64,000 bases of DNA from contig CP136068.1 in assembly GCA_032622095.1 (NCBI GenBank), forward strand, positions 133,061,989-133,125,988, in the 5' to 3' direction. The position numbers and the translations under genes were made by a program. The stretch's first letter is position 1. The number at the start of each line of letters is the position of its first letter. The notes below the pieces were generated by a model. That model saw only the letters and a program-made list of their open reading frames with translations, ran no database searches and had not been told where the DNA came from. The DNA comes from Siphonodentalium dalli (Eukaryota > Mollusca > Scaphopoda > Gadilida > Siphonodentaliidae). Shown here piece after piece: positions 12,413 to 24,239 of this stretch.

Positions 12413-12665
12413 GTGAAATGGTGCAATCTCATATTTGATACAGGAAATATACCAGACGATTGGCTCATACGAATATTAGTACCCATCTACAAGAATAAAG
12501 TGACTCACTCTGTCTGATAATTATCGACCCATAACGGTTATGAGTTGTCCTTAGAAAGTTTTTCCTGAAAAACCGGAATAGTAGAATGAGCAGATACGCA
12601 GAATCCAAAGACCTTATAAACAAGAATCAAGTAGGGTTTCGAAAGGATTTTCTATATATCTGACC
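12413..12665 (+). pseudogene. LINE fragment: RT fingers region, plus strand
   Basis: The plus strand reads FDTGNIPDDWLIRILVPIYK, then after a stop and frameshift DNYRPITVMSC, MSRYAESKDLINKNQVGFRK and SDHIMTLL. These are consecutive RT blocks of a LINE (IP-DDW, NYRPI and GF-R). Only about 250 bp survive. It overlaps the same RT blocks present in the minus-strand fragment on its left, so the two are separate insertions and not one inverted copy. Confidence 0.7.
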
Positions 12666-13574
12666 ACATAATGACACTCCTGGGCCGGTCTACTGCGAGC
12701 TGGACCGGTCCGGTCCAAACTAAAATTATGTGTATGTAAGTGACTTCCACATGTATACTGTTGTCTGCTGTCGTGACGTGAGATTCCGACAGGTTTCATG
12801 TGCTGCAAAATGCTAATTGTGACACATTACCTTCATCGTCGGTATTGACACTAAGAGTCTAAAAACTATTCATTGTTATTTTTGTTTCTGTTTTTGAAAC
12901 GATACAATTATAAAATATCACATTTTAATATTTAGTCTGATAAACATTTCAAGATCCAATGAGTCAATGACTCACCATTGTCGGATATATGTCAAACACG
13001 TTAGTTAGTTTCCTGCCAGGATGCATGGTGTCATGTTCCAGGCGGGGCGGTTCGGTTGAATATAAACCGGAACGTGACACCAAGTACCCTGGCAGAAATA
13101 GAATAACTTATACCGATAAAATTACAATCTTACCCTCCAGAATGTTGTCTCGAAAATTGCATCTTTAATGGCTTAGTATAGACAACAAAATCATCTCTAA
13201 AAGTGTATATTCAAAGTGCATACTGTGCTATTGCCGTGCCACCCTGTTATCCGCGGAAATCATTTAATTTTAGCTTTTAGTTTTGAACACAAACACATTG
13301 AATTGATTATACTGAAAGTCAGATCCGGAGGTACTGCGTGTTTGGCTGAGTGACTAAAGCTCTAGTGTGCTTGTTCCTATCATTTTAGTTGATGTCACAG
13401 TTTACCCACTCATTCGGAATCCACCCACTTATGAATTGAAACTGGATATAATACCTTTATCGACGTGTTCTTACTTTCATAGCGAGCTTCAACGCATTCT
13501 ATTGACCCGAATGTTGGTGGTAAAGTATTAAAAAGTCGATAAACACCCCTGGTCAAGTGATACGGATAATATGG
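12666..13574. other. No gene seen
   Basis: There is no recognisable coding sequence. An imperfect inverted repeat at about 13012-13098 pairs TGCCAGG, TGGTGTCA and GTTCC with GGAAC, TGACACCA and CCTGGCA. Confidence 0.5.
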
Positions 13575-13873
13575 TACGATGCTAGTGGGTCCTACTAATG
13601 TGCTACGATGCTGGGGTCCTGCTAATGTGCTACGATGCTAGTGGGGCCTGCTAATGTGCTATGCTGCTGGTTGGTCCTTCCAATGTGCCATGATGCTAGT
13701 GGGGCCTGCTAATGTGTTATGATGCTGGTGAGTTCTGCTAATGTGTTATGCTGCTAGTGGGTCCCGCTAATGTGTTATGATGCTAGTGGGTCCTGCTAAT
13801 GTGCCATGATGCTAGTGGGGCCTGCTAATGTGTTATGATGCTGGTGAGTCCTGTGGAATTTCTATGATGCTTG
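13575..13873. repeat. 29-bp minisatellite, about 10 copies
   Basis: The unit begins TATGATGCTAGTGGGTCCTG and continues CTAATGTGC. About ten copies run head to tail with scattered substitutions (TACGATGCTAG, TATGCTGCTGG, CATGATGCTAG) and one 27-bp copy. The array ends about 40 bp from the left end of the CR1 remnant. The period is not a multiple of three and no frame stays open. Confidence 0.9.
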
Positions 13874-13899
13874 GGCAAATTGATGCTGTTAATAAAAAC

Positions 13900-15640
13900 T
13901 ACTGTTACTTTTCTAATGCAATGCATTGATATTGCAGGTGGCCTTGTTGCAGTGCTGTATTATTGGTAGAAACATGCTGACATAGATTGCCCTAACTGTT
14001 TCTGGGTCGAGTGTTATACATGTTCTCCTAAAGATACCAATGGTTTTATACGCTCTGTTGCATATTTGATGTATGTGGATGGATTTCGACAAGTGTGTCA
14101 TCAACATTCACTACTAGATCTTGTTCGTACGTGCTTACTATGATTGGTGGATTTAATGGCGTGTCCGTCATGAAATACTCTAATCGTGGGTTCTTTTGTC
14201 CGAATTGTATCACATGGATTTTTGCTGAGTTGTATCAAAGTTGCCAGTTTAGGGACCATTTGCAAACTGCGTTTATGTCCGTCTGCACATATTGTGGTGG
14301 GGATTCTCGATAATTTGTGTGTCATCTGCGAAAATTTCATAAAGTCCTTTTACGCTTTCTGGTAGATCATTAATGAAAATTATTAAAAAACAAAGTGCAG
14401 GCCCTAAGTCACTTCACTGGGTCACACAACTCGTTACTGGTATCCACTGAGAAAGTTAGGAATTTAAGCGCACCATCTGCTCTCGTTTGCTACGGAATTA
14501 TGTTATCCATCTTAGTATGTTGTTGGTGATACCATACAATCCAAGGTTTCGCAACGGTATCTCGTGAGGAACAGATTCAAACAGCATTTTAAAGTCTAGT
14601 TCTGGTGTGATGTGTGATAAGTGTTATTTGAGCTGAGTCTTACACGATTTCCATCTCATCAACCCGTGCCGGCACTTTCTAAATAATTGTGTTGCTAACA
14701 CAAGATTCGAGAACTTTATAAAAGATGCAAGTTAGACTCACTGGTCGGTAATTTCCGGATCGTCCTTTTGCCTCGTTTGCTTGTAGATATATACATGTAC
14801 ACGTAACGATTGCATTTTGCCATATAGCCGGAACCTTCAATCTGTGCATGGTTTATCTATTGAACAGTATGCATAACGGGTAGTTTAATTCACTTGTCGT
14901 TATTTCAGAATTTTTGAATGGATGTTATCGGGGCCACAACTTTTAACCTGGTTTAGTCCACGTAACTTCATTTCGATGGCTATTTCTTTTATTTCAATAT
15001 TGGGTAAATAGCTTCCATTTCAAAGATGTTCGACGCTTGGCATTTGATTGAGATTTTCGGAAGTAAATAATCCCGAAAAAGAAAACGTCCATTATTCGCG
15101 CTTTATTGTAGTCGTCTGTGTCGCATCCATCCCGACCATTTTTTCTCAGGTCCCTAACTGTTTGTGTTGATGTAGTTTTGCTGAAAATATAGTTCCAGAA
15201 TGCTTCGAGGTTTATTTTTGATTCCGAGGATAATCATTTTGCGAAATATTGCTTTGCTGTTTTTGTAGCTGAATTTGATTTTTCTCTGCATGTTTTATAT
15301 AATTTGTATGCTTCAGATGATCTCGATGTTCTATATTTCTTGTATGCTTCTGATGATCTCGAGTTTCTATATTTCTTGTCTTCTGATGATCTCGATTTTC
15401 GAAATTTCCCGTATGCTTGTCTTTTCTCTCCGACCAATGACATCACTCCACTGTTCGCCCAGAGATTATTTTGCTTTTTTGAGTATTTTTCACGAGTAGT
15501 TGGTACATATTCCTTTGTTAATTGTTCAAGTTTATTATAGAATCGTTTCCACGCTTGTTCAGACTCCATCTCCATCTGAACATTTTCCTCAATAAATAGG
15601 AATCTTTCTGTGCTGTTATTTATCTGTCGTTTGCTTATAT
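13900..15640 (-). pseudogene. CR1-type LINE remnant (pre-RT region to RT C-terminus)
   Basis: On the minus strand, from right to left, there is a basic pre-RT region (AWKRFYNKLEQLTKEYVPTT, about 15555-15496). RT block KGRSGNYRPVSLTCIFYKVL (about 14755-14697) follows, then the catalytic box IFADDTQIIENP (about 14335-14300). After it come CKWSLNWQ, QFGQKNPRLEYFM, YEQDLVVNVDD and ICNRAYKTIGIFRRTCITLD (about 14280-14000), the usual thumb order in CR1 elements. RT copies element RNA at a nicked target. Many stops and frameshifts are present. The 3' UTR is not recognisable and the minisatellite begins instead. The family call is good; intactness is clearly lost. Confidence 0.8.
15305..15409 (-). 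repeat. 36-bp tandem repeat inside the CR1 pre-RT coding region
   Basis: Three head-to-tail copies of 36, 36 and 33 bp, each carrying CTTCTGATGATCTCGA with CTTCAGATG in one copy, encode KYRNSRSSEAY-like units on the minus strand (SRSSEDKKYRN, SRSSEAYKKYRT, SRSSEAYKLYKT). All lengths are multiples of three, so the frame of the pre-RT protein segment is kept through the array. Confidence 0.85.
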
Positions 15641-16714
15641 TACCTGTACATCACTGCAAATCAATAATAGACAAATTCTTATGTACAGTTTTTAACTGAC
15701 TGGGAGAATCCATTTAGTATAGAAAGAGTTAATATCACGAAAACAGAACAACCAACTCCTGTGCCCTATCAATGGATGATTGTCTTAATTGCCATTTCAT
15801 TTCATGCAGCGCCATAATTGCTTTCCTGTGACCATACGTTCAAATATATCGGCGTCACACAATGTGAGATAACGCCATGTAACACGCACTATAATGACTA
15901 CAGGAATTAAAGAAATTTTGGCGATATCTAGTAGCAACATGCATGTTGAAATTATACACAAGCTTTAATAAAAATCGCTAAATGGATCAACACAAAGTAA
16001 TTTTGATATCAATATTATAGATTAAAACAGATCAGGTGGCGTATGTTGTGTAGGATGCTTCCGAGCCGAATTGTTTCACGACCTATACGTGCTTTTTACT
16101 TTCGCCTGATATAACATATTCAAGGAATTGCAACTTTCTATAATTACCAAAGAAATAACCACAACATCTTTTTACATCGTTGTGTAGGGTATAAAATCGC
16201 AAAACATGTCTGATGCCAGTATATATAACAACATCGCGTGTTAGAAGGCAATGTGGGGTCAATACATCCATAAATCGGTAGACCCCCCCATTCTGAATTC
16301 TGACGCCAATGAAGGCCATTCTTGCAGCCATTTTGTGCTATTTTGATCGCGTGTGTGCTAGTATGTTTACTCATGATTTTGGTATCATATTCAAAAGTAT
16401 TATGTGAAAATGCACCGATTCTCAAGAAATTATATACTTTCGTAAAGATATTGAAAATTCGCGGTACTTGTATTTGATATGACGAAAAAATGACGATTTT
16501 TGTTCAGTCTGTCGTGATTTGGTCTGATTGTGTTCCTGACGGACTAGACTATTACAAAGTACCCACGCCAGACAAAGGGATACACGCCTCTCATCGAAAC
16601 CGTACTACCTTTCTTCGGTATAATCGTTGGGTTGTAATTATCTTTAGATGTACATGTATGCCAATAAGAACGCATTAATACATACTTTAAAATTTCTTTG
16701 AATGAAATGCTTAA
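15641..16714. other. No gene seen
   Basis: AT-rich DNA. The open frames here (up to about 95 codons, minus strand, 16080-16430) have no domain, signal or splice context I can support. Confidence 0.5.
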
Positions 16715-17250
16715 AGGGGTACTGTACACTAAATCCGGCCATTTATGGGACCATCTCCTTTTATACTCAACAGAAAATATGCAACAAAAGAATGAATTTG
16801 AGCCATCTATTCTACGCCGAATAGGGGGTGATATAGACAATTCCTATGTTCTAAATGGGCACTGTAGAGTACATCCGGCCACTTATGGGACCATCTCATC
16901 TTATACATAATATTTGCAACAAAATTAATGAATGAATTTGAGACACGAATTAGTGCAAAATACACTCATGTGCTCTATGAACGATGCAAACAACATGGTA
17001 ATTATAGTGAAAATGAATTTATGACTCCAGTCATTTATTCATTTCCATTATGATTACCACTTTGTTTGCATCATTCATAGATCACATGAGTGTATTTTGC
17101 ACTAATTCGTGTCTCAAATTCATTCATTAATTTTGTTGCAAATATTATGTATAAGATGAGATGGTCCCATAAGTGGCCGGATGTACTCTACAGTGCCCAT
17201 TTAGAACATAGGAATTGTCTATATCACCCCCTATTCGGCGTAGAATAGAG
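16715..17250. repeat. Near-perfect palindrome of about 440 bp with an adjoining direct half-repeat
   Basis: Left arm 16807 to about 17020 (CTATTCTACGCCGAATAGGG to ATGACT) is mirrored by right arm about 17035-17248 (AGTCAT to CCCTATTCGGCGTAGAATAG), centred near 17027. The arms match over nearly their full length with a few differences close to the centre. A diverged direct copy of the outer part (ATCCGGCC, TATGGGACCATCTC, GAATGAATTTGAG) lies just left, at about 16715-16805. No TSD could be assigned. It looks like a foldback or MITE-type element and ends about 180 bp before the ATG of the signal-peptide exon. Confidence 0.9.
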
Positions 17251-17431
17251 ACTTCCGGCTGACGTATCTCTGCTCTCGCAGTGAGACGATACATTAAAGA
17301 ATCGATACTGTCGTTTGTGATCATATACCTTTAAACTGCACTTCGCGCGAGCATAATTATCATTGTTTAAGAAGTGTTTATCTGACTATCAGTGCTATCG
17401 GCTGCATTGTTCGCTTTTTGGGACCAACGGA

Positions 17432-17498
17432 ATGGACCGTCGCATGCATCGATTGGGAAAACTGTTGCTTTTACTGACGGTTGTCGGAAAATCTGCAG
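17432..17498 (+). CDS. Putative exon 1: signal peptide of a secreted or membrane protein
   Basis: ATG at 17432 sits in a good start context (G at -3, G at +4). It opens 22 codons: MDRR, then MHRLGKLLLLLTVVGKSA, a basic N-region, a leucine-rich core and a small-residue end, the plan of a signal peptide. The frame ends in GCAG followed directly by GTGAGT (17499-17504), a textbook 5' splice site, giving a phase-1 intron as is common after signal-peptide exons. No upstream in-frame ATG was seen. The only later exon-like sequence on this strand that fits by phase is at 54794-54939, so I infer they belong to one gene with a first intron of about 37 kb. Transcript data are needed to prove that the exon is used. 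Confidence 0.5.
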
Positions 17499-17504
17499 GT
17501 GAGT
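17499..17504 (+). promoter_or_regulatory. 5' splice site GTGAGT of putative intron 1
   Basis: GTGAGT follows GCAG and leaves one base of a split codon (phase 1). The first intron would contain the foldback elements, Gypsy-2 and the composite array. Confidence 0.5.
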
Positions 17505-17555
17505 TCATATTCAATTCAATTCAATTTTATTCCGATCACCATATAGTGATATTAC

Positions 17556-17582
17556 AGACAATATATATATATATATATATAT
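17556..17582. repeat. (AT)n microsatellite
   Basis: An uninterrupted TA dinucleotide run lies about 60 bp inside the putative first intron. Confidence 0.95.
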
Positions 17583-17892
17583 GAGGTATGATTTTTCACG
17601 AGGTGAATCGCGACGCGATCAGGCGTACATGCGATCAGGCGTACACATTTGCGGTTTTTATATACTAATTCAGAACAAGAGAACCGTTTGACCGATTAGG
17701 CTGAATCTTCGTATGGGGAACTATTTTGACCCGGGGAATATTTATACGCTACAGACAAGTTCGTGCTGCGTGGTCTTGACCTTCTAGCACTTTACATTGA
17801 ACGCGCATTCCGTGGAGTAATGGGGATATCCATTTGAAATTTAGTTTGTATAGGTATAAGAGGACGGAAACTTTTATCTGCATGGTCACATT

Positions 17893-18368
17893 CCGAACAG
17901 TATTCCAATCACGTGCAGTTTTGAGAAATGTGGCCCGACCGGTTCACGAACTAGTGTCGTGACCCGGAAAATTCACATATTACGCCATTTAATGTGGTGA
18001 CGAGTAAGTATAACAGCCTTTCTCTTCGTGATTTCCACAACACAGGCAGGGCAGGCAATTCTGTACAGGATTTCCGCCACACGCAGTTGAGATTTTCAGC
18101 AATTGGGTCAGGACGGGTCACGAAATAGAGTCGGGACCCCGAAAATTCACATATTACGCCATTAAAATTGGTGACGAGTAAGTATCACGGCCTGACCCTC
18201 CGTGATTTCGACATCACATACAGGGCAGGCAATTCTGTACAGGATTTCCGCCACACGCAGTTCAGATTTTGAGAAATTGGGTCAGGACGGGTCACGAAAT
18301 AGGGTCGGGACCCCGAAAATTCACTTATTACGCCATTAAAATTGGTGAGGAGTAAGTATCACGGCCTA
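17893..18368. repeat. Tandem repeat of about 174 bp, 2.7 copies
   Basis: GGGCAGGCAATTCTGTACAG recurs at 18049 and 18223, and a diverged partial copy begins near 17893. Each unit also has GAAAATTCACATATTACGCC, or ACTTATTACGCC in the last, and GAGTAAGTAT. It is intronic if the gene model is right. Confidence 0.85.
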
Positions 18369-18444
18369 ACTCTATATAAACCCTCGCTCAATCGAAAATA
18401 ACGCCCGCGGACATATTCATTCATCTTACAATTTATAATTTCAA

Positions 18445-18800
18445 AATCAAATTCATGCATGTCTCTTCAGAAGTTTTCACCTTTTGTTGACCATGTCGTT
18501 ACATGGCAATTGGTGAGTGACTTCGAAACTAACATGACAGTGACATCTTGATTCCAAAAATAACGCGCCCATGGATATATTAATCTTAAACCGTATGATT
18601 TTATAACTCACCTTTTGTTGACCATGTCGTTACATGGCAATTGGTGAGTGACTTCGGAACTAATATGACAATGGCATCTTGATTCCAATAATAACGCGCC
18701 CATCGATATATTCATCTTAAACCGTATCAATTTATAACTTCATATTTCTACGGAAGTTCTCCACTTTTGTTGACCATGTCGTTACATGGCAATTTGGGAG
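18445..18800. repeat. Tandem repeat of 132-151 bp, about three copies
   Basis: CTTTTGTTGACCATGTCGTT starts at 18481, 18612 and about 18764, followed by ACATGGCAATT. The core ACCATGTCGTTACATGG is itself a short imperfect palindrome. The units also share ATAACGCGCCCAT and CTTAAACCGTAT. Confidence 0.85.
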
Positions 18801-20652
18801 TGACTTCCGTACCTGAATATCTGTATATAATACCTGTGGTCAAGCTAAAACACCACATAGAAACACTAGTGTGTCGGCTGGCATTCGGGTTCCGCTACTA
18901 TATATATATTCCAACATGCACATTTAAGTTCACACGAATTGCATTACCAAGCTGAAGTTCATGCCATTATCTAAATAAAATAATACTGGAGACCTCATAT
19001 ATTTCCCACTCTGAAAACACGCAACCGATGGATGTCTTTATTACTTCTATCGTACTGTTTTGTTTATCACTATCATGGGAACCTCATCAAATTGCGCTTA
19101 TTGAATATATTACAGAAAATTCCAGTAGATAAAAAACAACTTCACTGAGCGAAAATATCACACCAATGATCAATAATTTTACACAGTATAAACATAAAAT
19201 ATAAATATAGCGCAAAGACACATGCTTCTTATGGAATGTCGCCATTAAAGATGGCAAGTTCTGAATATGGGCACCATAAAACAATCATTAAGGACAAAAA
19301 CATTGGATTAAGACGGAATCGCCACCACAAAACCATCAACAGAATAAACGACATCAAACTGAAATAAAATGACCATTATGTCCAAGCGTTTAATGATAGA
19401 GGAAGAAACGCACGTCTGAGCACGTCTCTCTGTCAAAGCCATAACAATTTAATGAGGTTCCTCGTATAATTTAATTCAATTAAATGCAATTATCTCGTGA
19501 TTCACCATGAACTGCCTTACAGACTCCAAGAATAGTAGCCACTTTCATCAGTTACGCCAAGCTATTGAAAAGGCAAGATGTGCCGAAACCGGTATTGCTG
19601 TATGTACATACATGTAATAAATATTCAACAATGAACGGACGCATCGGTTCGGGACGCATCTATCGGCGATAAACTAACGAAAGAGATTACCCATCGAGAG
19701 TCACTGCATTTAATTCATATATAAGAATGACGGTGATACACTATATGTAAAATTACTACTTTGAACAAGATTATTCTCCATTTCTTTTGATCACCATACC
19801 GCTGTGTTTCACACCACTTTAATACTCCTCAGTATCAAGATTACTTTAACAAGTAGTCTATTATGTGGTAAGAAAATTGGATATATAGCATTCATGAGAT
19901 TATCCCTCTCATAGCCCAATGTTTATGCCTCAAAAAATGAGAGATAACTCTAAGATAACTATTACGAAATACCGGACATGTATAAAATACGAATCTGGGC
20001 ATTTAGCCCACCGCTGTAATAGTTAGTTTTCATGACATTGTCTGTACAGATATATACACATTTTTTGGTGTATTTTGTACACAGGCTGAGTATTTTTATT
20101 AGGGGCACGATAAGAAAGATATACTCTTGATACTCCTTTGATCGGAATATTGATGGTCAATTGGGATTCCGGAGTCCAATAATCAAACGAATAAGTTGAT
20201 CACCAAACTAAATAGTTGATTAATTCACCCGTGCGGGTAGACTAGGAGTAATTGTGTAACAGCACTGGAGATACGGACACATTTAACTGCAGTGTGCCCT
20301 CAAGTTTGCAGTTCGGAGGATGGATGCGCATAGATATTATGGTGGTATATAGATGAACCTGATCTTCGTATCGGCCCCAAATAAATATACAATTTAATTG
20401 GAGAAATGTTATTGTGGAAAATGGCGAGCGGGCGTCAAAATGTTCAAGAACTCCTCTCCAATTGTTCTCTTGTCACTCGAATGACAGCGAACGCGATACG
20501 GTGAGAATATTCACATTGAACTTATATCCAGCCATACATTTCGTATACACTTATGTACGACGTGCCACATGGGGTGTAAAGAAATCACAATTGAACACAA
20601 ATGAGATTACGCACACATGGGTGTTCTGTGTCATTTGTGCGAATCGTGATGG
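18801..20652. other. No gene seen (intron-like)
   Basis: AT-rich DNA with only short open frames and no recognisable repeat boundary, exon or domain. Confidence 0.5.
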
Positions 20653-20660
20653 AAAATGTG

Positions 20661-22031
20661 GGGATTGACTATTTAGAGTAACAGGAACGGAACGAGGAAC
20701 AGGAACAACTTCCAGGTAACGAAATGACTATTTGGAGTAACAGGAATGAGGAACAGATATATACGCTTAAATTCCTCGTGATTTACGCTATGAAACAATA
20801 CATATTATACATAATTCGAAAGCATAGACTCTCTCCTTCGTGAATATTGCAACATTTAAACACTATTTTTGCGAACAAAGCGCATAATTGGCCAGGAACG
20901 TCGAGCGGTGAATTGGAAATTAGCAAAAAGTAAATTTTTCCGAGTGACAGGGATGAGGAACATAGATATAAACTTAATTTTCACGCATATTACGCAATGA
21001 AACAATACATGCATATTATACATCATTCAAAAGCATAGCCTCCTCTCCTATTCTTTAATATTGCAACATTTAATCACCACTTTTGAGAACTAAGCGTATA
21101 ATTGGCCAGGAACGTCGAGCGGTGAATCGGAATTTAGCAAAAAACGAAAAATATTCCGAGTAACTGGAATGAGGAACATATATATATAAGCTTGATTTTC
21201 TCGCATTTTACGCTATGTATACAATTATCCAATATAGGTGTATATATATGCAAGTTGGTACTATATGCACGAATTAACTCTATTGCGAAATGAATCGGTG
21301 AAATTGTGATGCGCGCGCAATACTGGTGGATTTTAGCGGACGTTTCACTTCCGCGTTTTTTTTCTCACTTCCGTGTTTACTTTTCCAAATCATGCTCTCT
21401 GATGATCAAAATACAGGCTTTTATAGAGAATTAAGTGCCGACAAATACCAACAATAACCACAAAAGTTTTATTCCCAAAATTTGGATAAACATACAGATG
21501 GATAATAAAAATGTCATTATACAATGTTTTTCTTATACTCGTCCAGGTTGTGGTGAAAAGTCATATTGGACTTGACACTGGCGTGTCTCGTCCAATATGA
21601 CTTTTCACCACAACCTGGACTCGTACAAGAAAAACACATACTCTACACAACGTTGTATAATAACTTTATAACATTGTATTGTTTCATTGCGTAAAATGCG
21701 AGAAAATTGAGCTTATATATCTGTTCCTCATTCCTGTTACTCAGATTTTTTTTCGTTGTTTTGCTAATTTCCTATTCACCGCTCGACGTTTCTGGCCAAT
21801 TATACGCTTAGTTCTCAAAAGTGGAGTTTAAATGTTGCAATATTAAAGAAGGGGAGAGGTAATGCTTTCGAATGATGTATAAGGTGTATTGTTTCGTTGC
21901 GTAAAATGCGTGAAAATTGAGTTTATATCTCTGTTCCTCATCCCTGTTACTCCAAATAGTCATTTCGTTACTCGGAAGTTGTTCCTGTCCCTGTTCCTCG
22001 TTCGTTCCTGTTACTCTAAATAGTCAATCCC
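20661..22031. mobile_element. Foldback-type element with 8-bp target duplication
   Basis: The ends are inverted copies: GGGATTGACTATTTAGAGTA and ACAGGAAC at the left, and GTTCCTGT and TACTCTAAATAGTCAATCCC at the right. The octamer AAAATGTG flanks both ends (20653-20660 and 22032-22039), as expected for a target-site duplication. The arms are several hundred bp long and hold internal direct subrepeats (GGCCAGGAACGTCGAGCGGT at about 20891 and 21103). The right arm (about 21640-22031) mirrors them. The middle contains a second palindrome (21521-21640). No transposase frame exists, so it is non-autonomous. An 8-bp TSD is typical of hAT-like transposition, but superfamily is inference. Confidence 0.85.
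21521..21640. repeat. 50-bp-arm palindrome in the centre of the foldback element
   Basis: The arms 21521-21570 and 21591-21640 pair through CAGGTTGTGGTGAAAAGTCA and TATTGGA, with a 20-nt loop and only a few mismatches at the outer ends. The palindrome is distinct in sequence from the outer terminal repeats. Confidence 0.9.
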
Positions 22032-22379
22032 AAAATGTGAGCAGTTATGACTGATTATACAAGAATGTTACCTGGTTTAATTTAGTTTTGGTGTATCATC
22101 AGATCAGTTGCTCGGCCGTATCATGACATCATCATTTTATTACTTTTATTTCCATTCATCTTATACCACCGTGACATTGTCGTGGACAAAAATAGTGAAA
22201 ATTGCACATATTCCAGCATATACTGTGAAATAAGAGTACTCAGTCAAATAATGAGACCCAGTAGGAAGATCTCTGAGGTAAGGCGCGAAACTGGAATCAA
22301 CACAATTGATTATTTCTCACTCAATTTCCTTGATAATGTTCCAACTACTGCATGTTATCCCATGTGTCAGTATTGGTGT

Positions 22380-22530
22380 GGTCGTGGGAGAGTTGAACCC
22401 GGAATAAATTGGATACGAGCTGATGTTGGTGTCATTCGACGTGGATAAACACCAGGAACATATGTCCAAAATCCGTAAAAAAAAATCCGCTCATGGGAAA
22501 AATCAGGATCCAAGATGGCGTCCTCAATGA
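22380..22530 (+). repeat. Dispersed repeat, copy A
   Basis: The segment with GGAATAAATTGGATACGAGC and TGATGTTGGTGTCATTCG recurs in reverse orientation at about 24240-24390. Both end near CCAAGATGGCGTCC. There is no coding evidence. It is probably a short interspersed element of unknown type. Confidence 0.75.
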
Positions 22531-24239
22531 CTATTGGTATTGGAAATGCTGAATTTCGGCGATAAATGCTCTAATTGATGCCAAATTCGTAATAAATTGA
22601 AATATACACAAACAATGCTTAGTCGTAAACAATATCTTTATAATGTCTGTCTCAAACTGGCCGTCAAAATGGACAAAATCGAATGAAAATTACATTTTGT
22701 GCAAAATTGAAAAGCTAAATAGAAACTTTTGATCAGAGATGTACGAATTCTCTCTAATGTATCTTGCGAGAGAGCAAGCGAAAGCAGGTTCTCGTGCAAC
22801 GGTTAAATCTGGAGTTTTGGGCGCCCAGAAACGGAAAAGTAGCGCAGTTGTACCCGATCTGTTTATCTTGAATCGTGTGATATGTGTGTAATTAAACAGC
22901 TAAATGTGATTTAATATGGATGTATGTGACCTTTTCTGGAAGCAGAAATAGATGTACTGAGAGCAGTCACACGAATGTGACCGATCATCATTTATTTTGA
23001 TATCAACAACATCAAACCTTTCAATACTCACTACCATAGAACAGTATGAGATATATTCATATAGCACTGTGTCGAATGTGTAGATCATGATGTCCGTGTC
23101 TCAGAATAGTAGTCACAATTGATTCCGATCAAGTTTGAAACAAGAATATTTCGTTTTTATCAGAAGAATGCATGGTGGTATACTATGAACGCAATTTATC
23201 AAAACTCAAAAGAGTACCAAAGACTATTTTCAATAAATTCCAAACTTACCCAAAATTGCCTACATACTCTGTAACAGAGACTGTGTATATACCTGGAATT
23301 TATATTTGGTTGTATTCACCAAGGCCACATATATGCGAAACTTAATAAATTTTCTGCTACCGCATCACCGCGGTTACCCCTTCTCCCTAGTGCTGCACAC
23401 AAAATCACAAATCGTAACATTGCGTGAATGTTCAAACGTTTGATTAATATCTTTAAACGATGATCACCTGATATTTAGCCTGAGTACGTTTGTGGCAATG
23501 GTAAGATATTTTCAAACAAACATATACTGAAAACTAATAGTGTGCATTGGGCTGTAGCATATTCCAGTTGCAAAGTGGCGACTGCAGTAATTGGAACAAA
23601 ATTGCCGACTAAGAAACTGGGTTGGTAGCAGCATGCAAATTAGTCTTACATAAACTGTAAGATGTACCGTCTCTATGATCTGGTGAGATGCGGTGCTAAT
23701 ATATTGAAGATATGAGTATTTCTTTATAGTATAATAATGCGACATATCTGTATCATTTATTATCACGGAGATGTTGAACATTCCGGAGATTTAACTAGTG
23801 TTTATATCGCAAGGGTATGCACTTCAGTTTGTGCGTTAAATTCAAAAATTAATTATCATGTCGATTGAAACTACCATGCATTGTGTGGCGAAACATTACT
23901 TCATAACACGCATGCCAAAATTTATCATTTTTAGCCCGACAGTTGGATGTTGGATAAGTAGAACCCCAAATCTGTGTTACTGGTACGTGTACATCTCAAC
24001 ATATTTCACAACCGACTTGTATATTACCAGCACTTATTTTCAGTCATATGTGGTCATCCAATATGTTTCTTTCTTCGTGGTACAGATTGGAGTCGGGGCC
24101 GTTTTCATGGCCGCGATTGTATTATTGTGTCCGTGTCACTCTATTCGGTTCCGTACTCTAAATTCACAAATACTGCTACAACTGCGTAAATTCGATGCCA
24201 CAATATATCGTATTATGACTTATTTCGAGAACTGGTGTA
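22531..24239. other. No gene seen
   Basis: The longest open frame (23858-24274, plus) encodes 138 residues with no motif, no family resemblance and no splice context, so I leave it out. No other structure was noted. Confidence 0.5.

Noticed and set aside
10790-12665. One LINE with an inverted 5' part (twin priming)
   Set aside because: The minus fragment (to about 10790) and the plus fragment (12413-12665) both contain the NLI...IP..WL block of RT with different residues, so they overlap and are two separate insertions.
19560-19625. Hammerhead-ribozyme-like sequence (GTGCCGAAACCGGTA)
   Set aside because: The required CTGATGA core and pairing helices are not present nearby.
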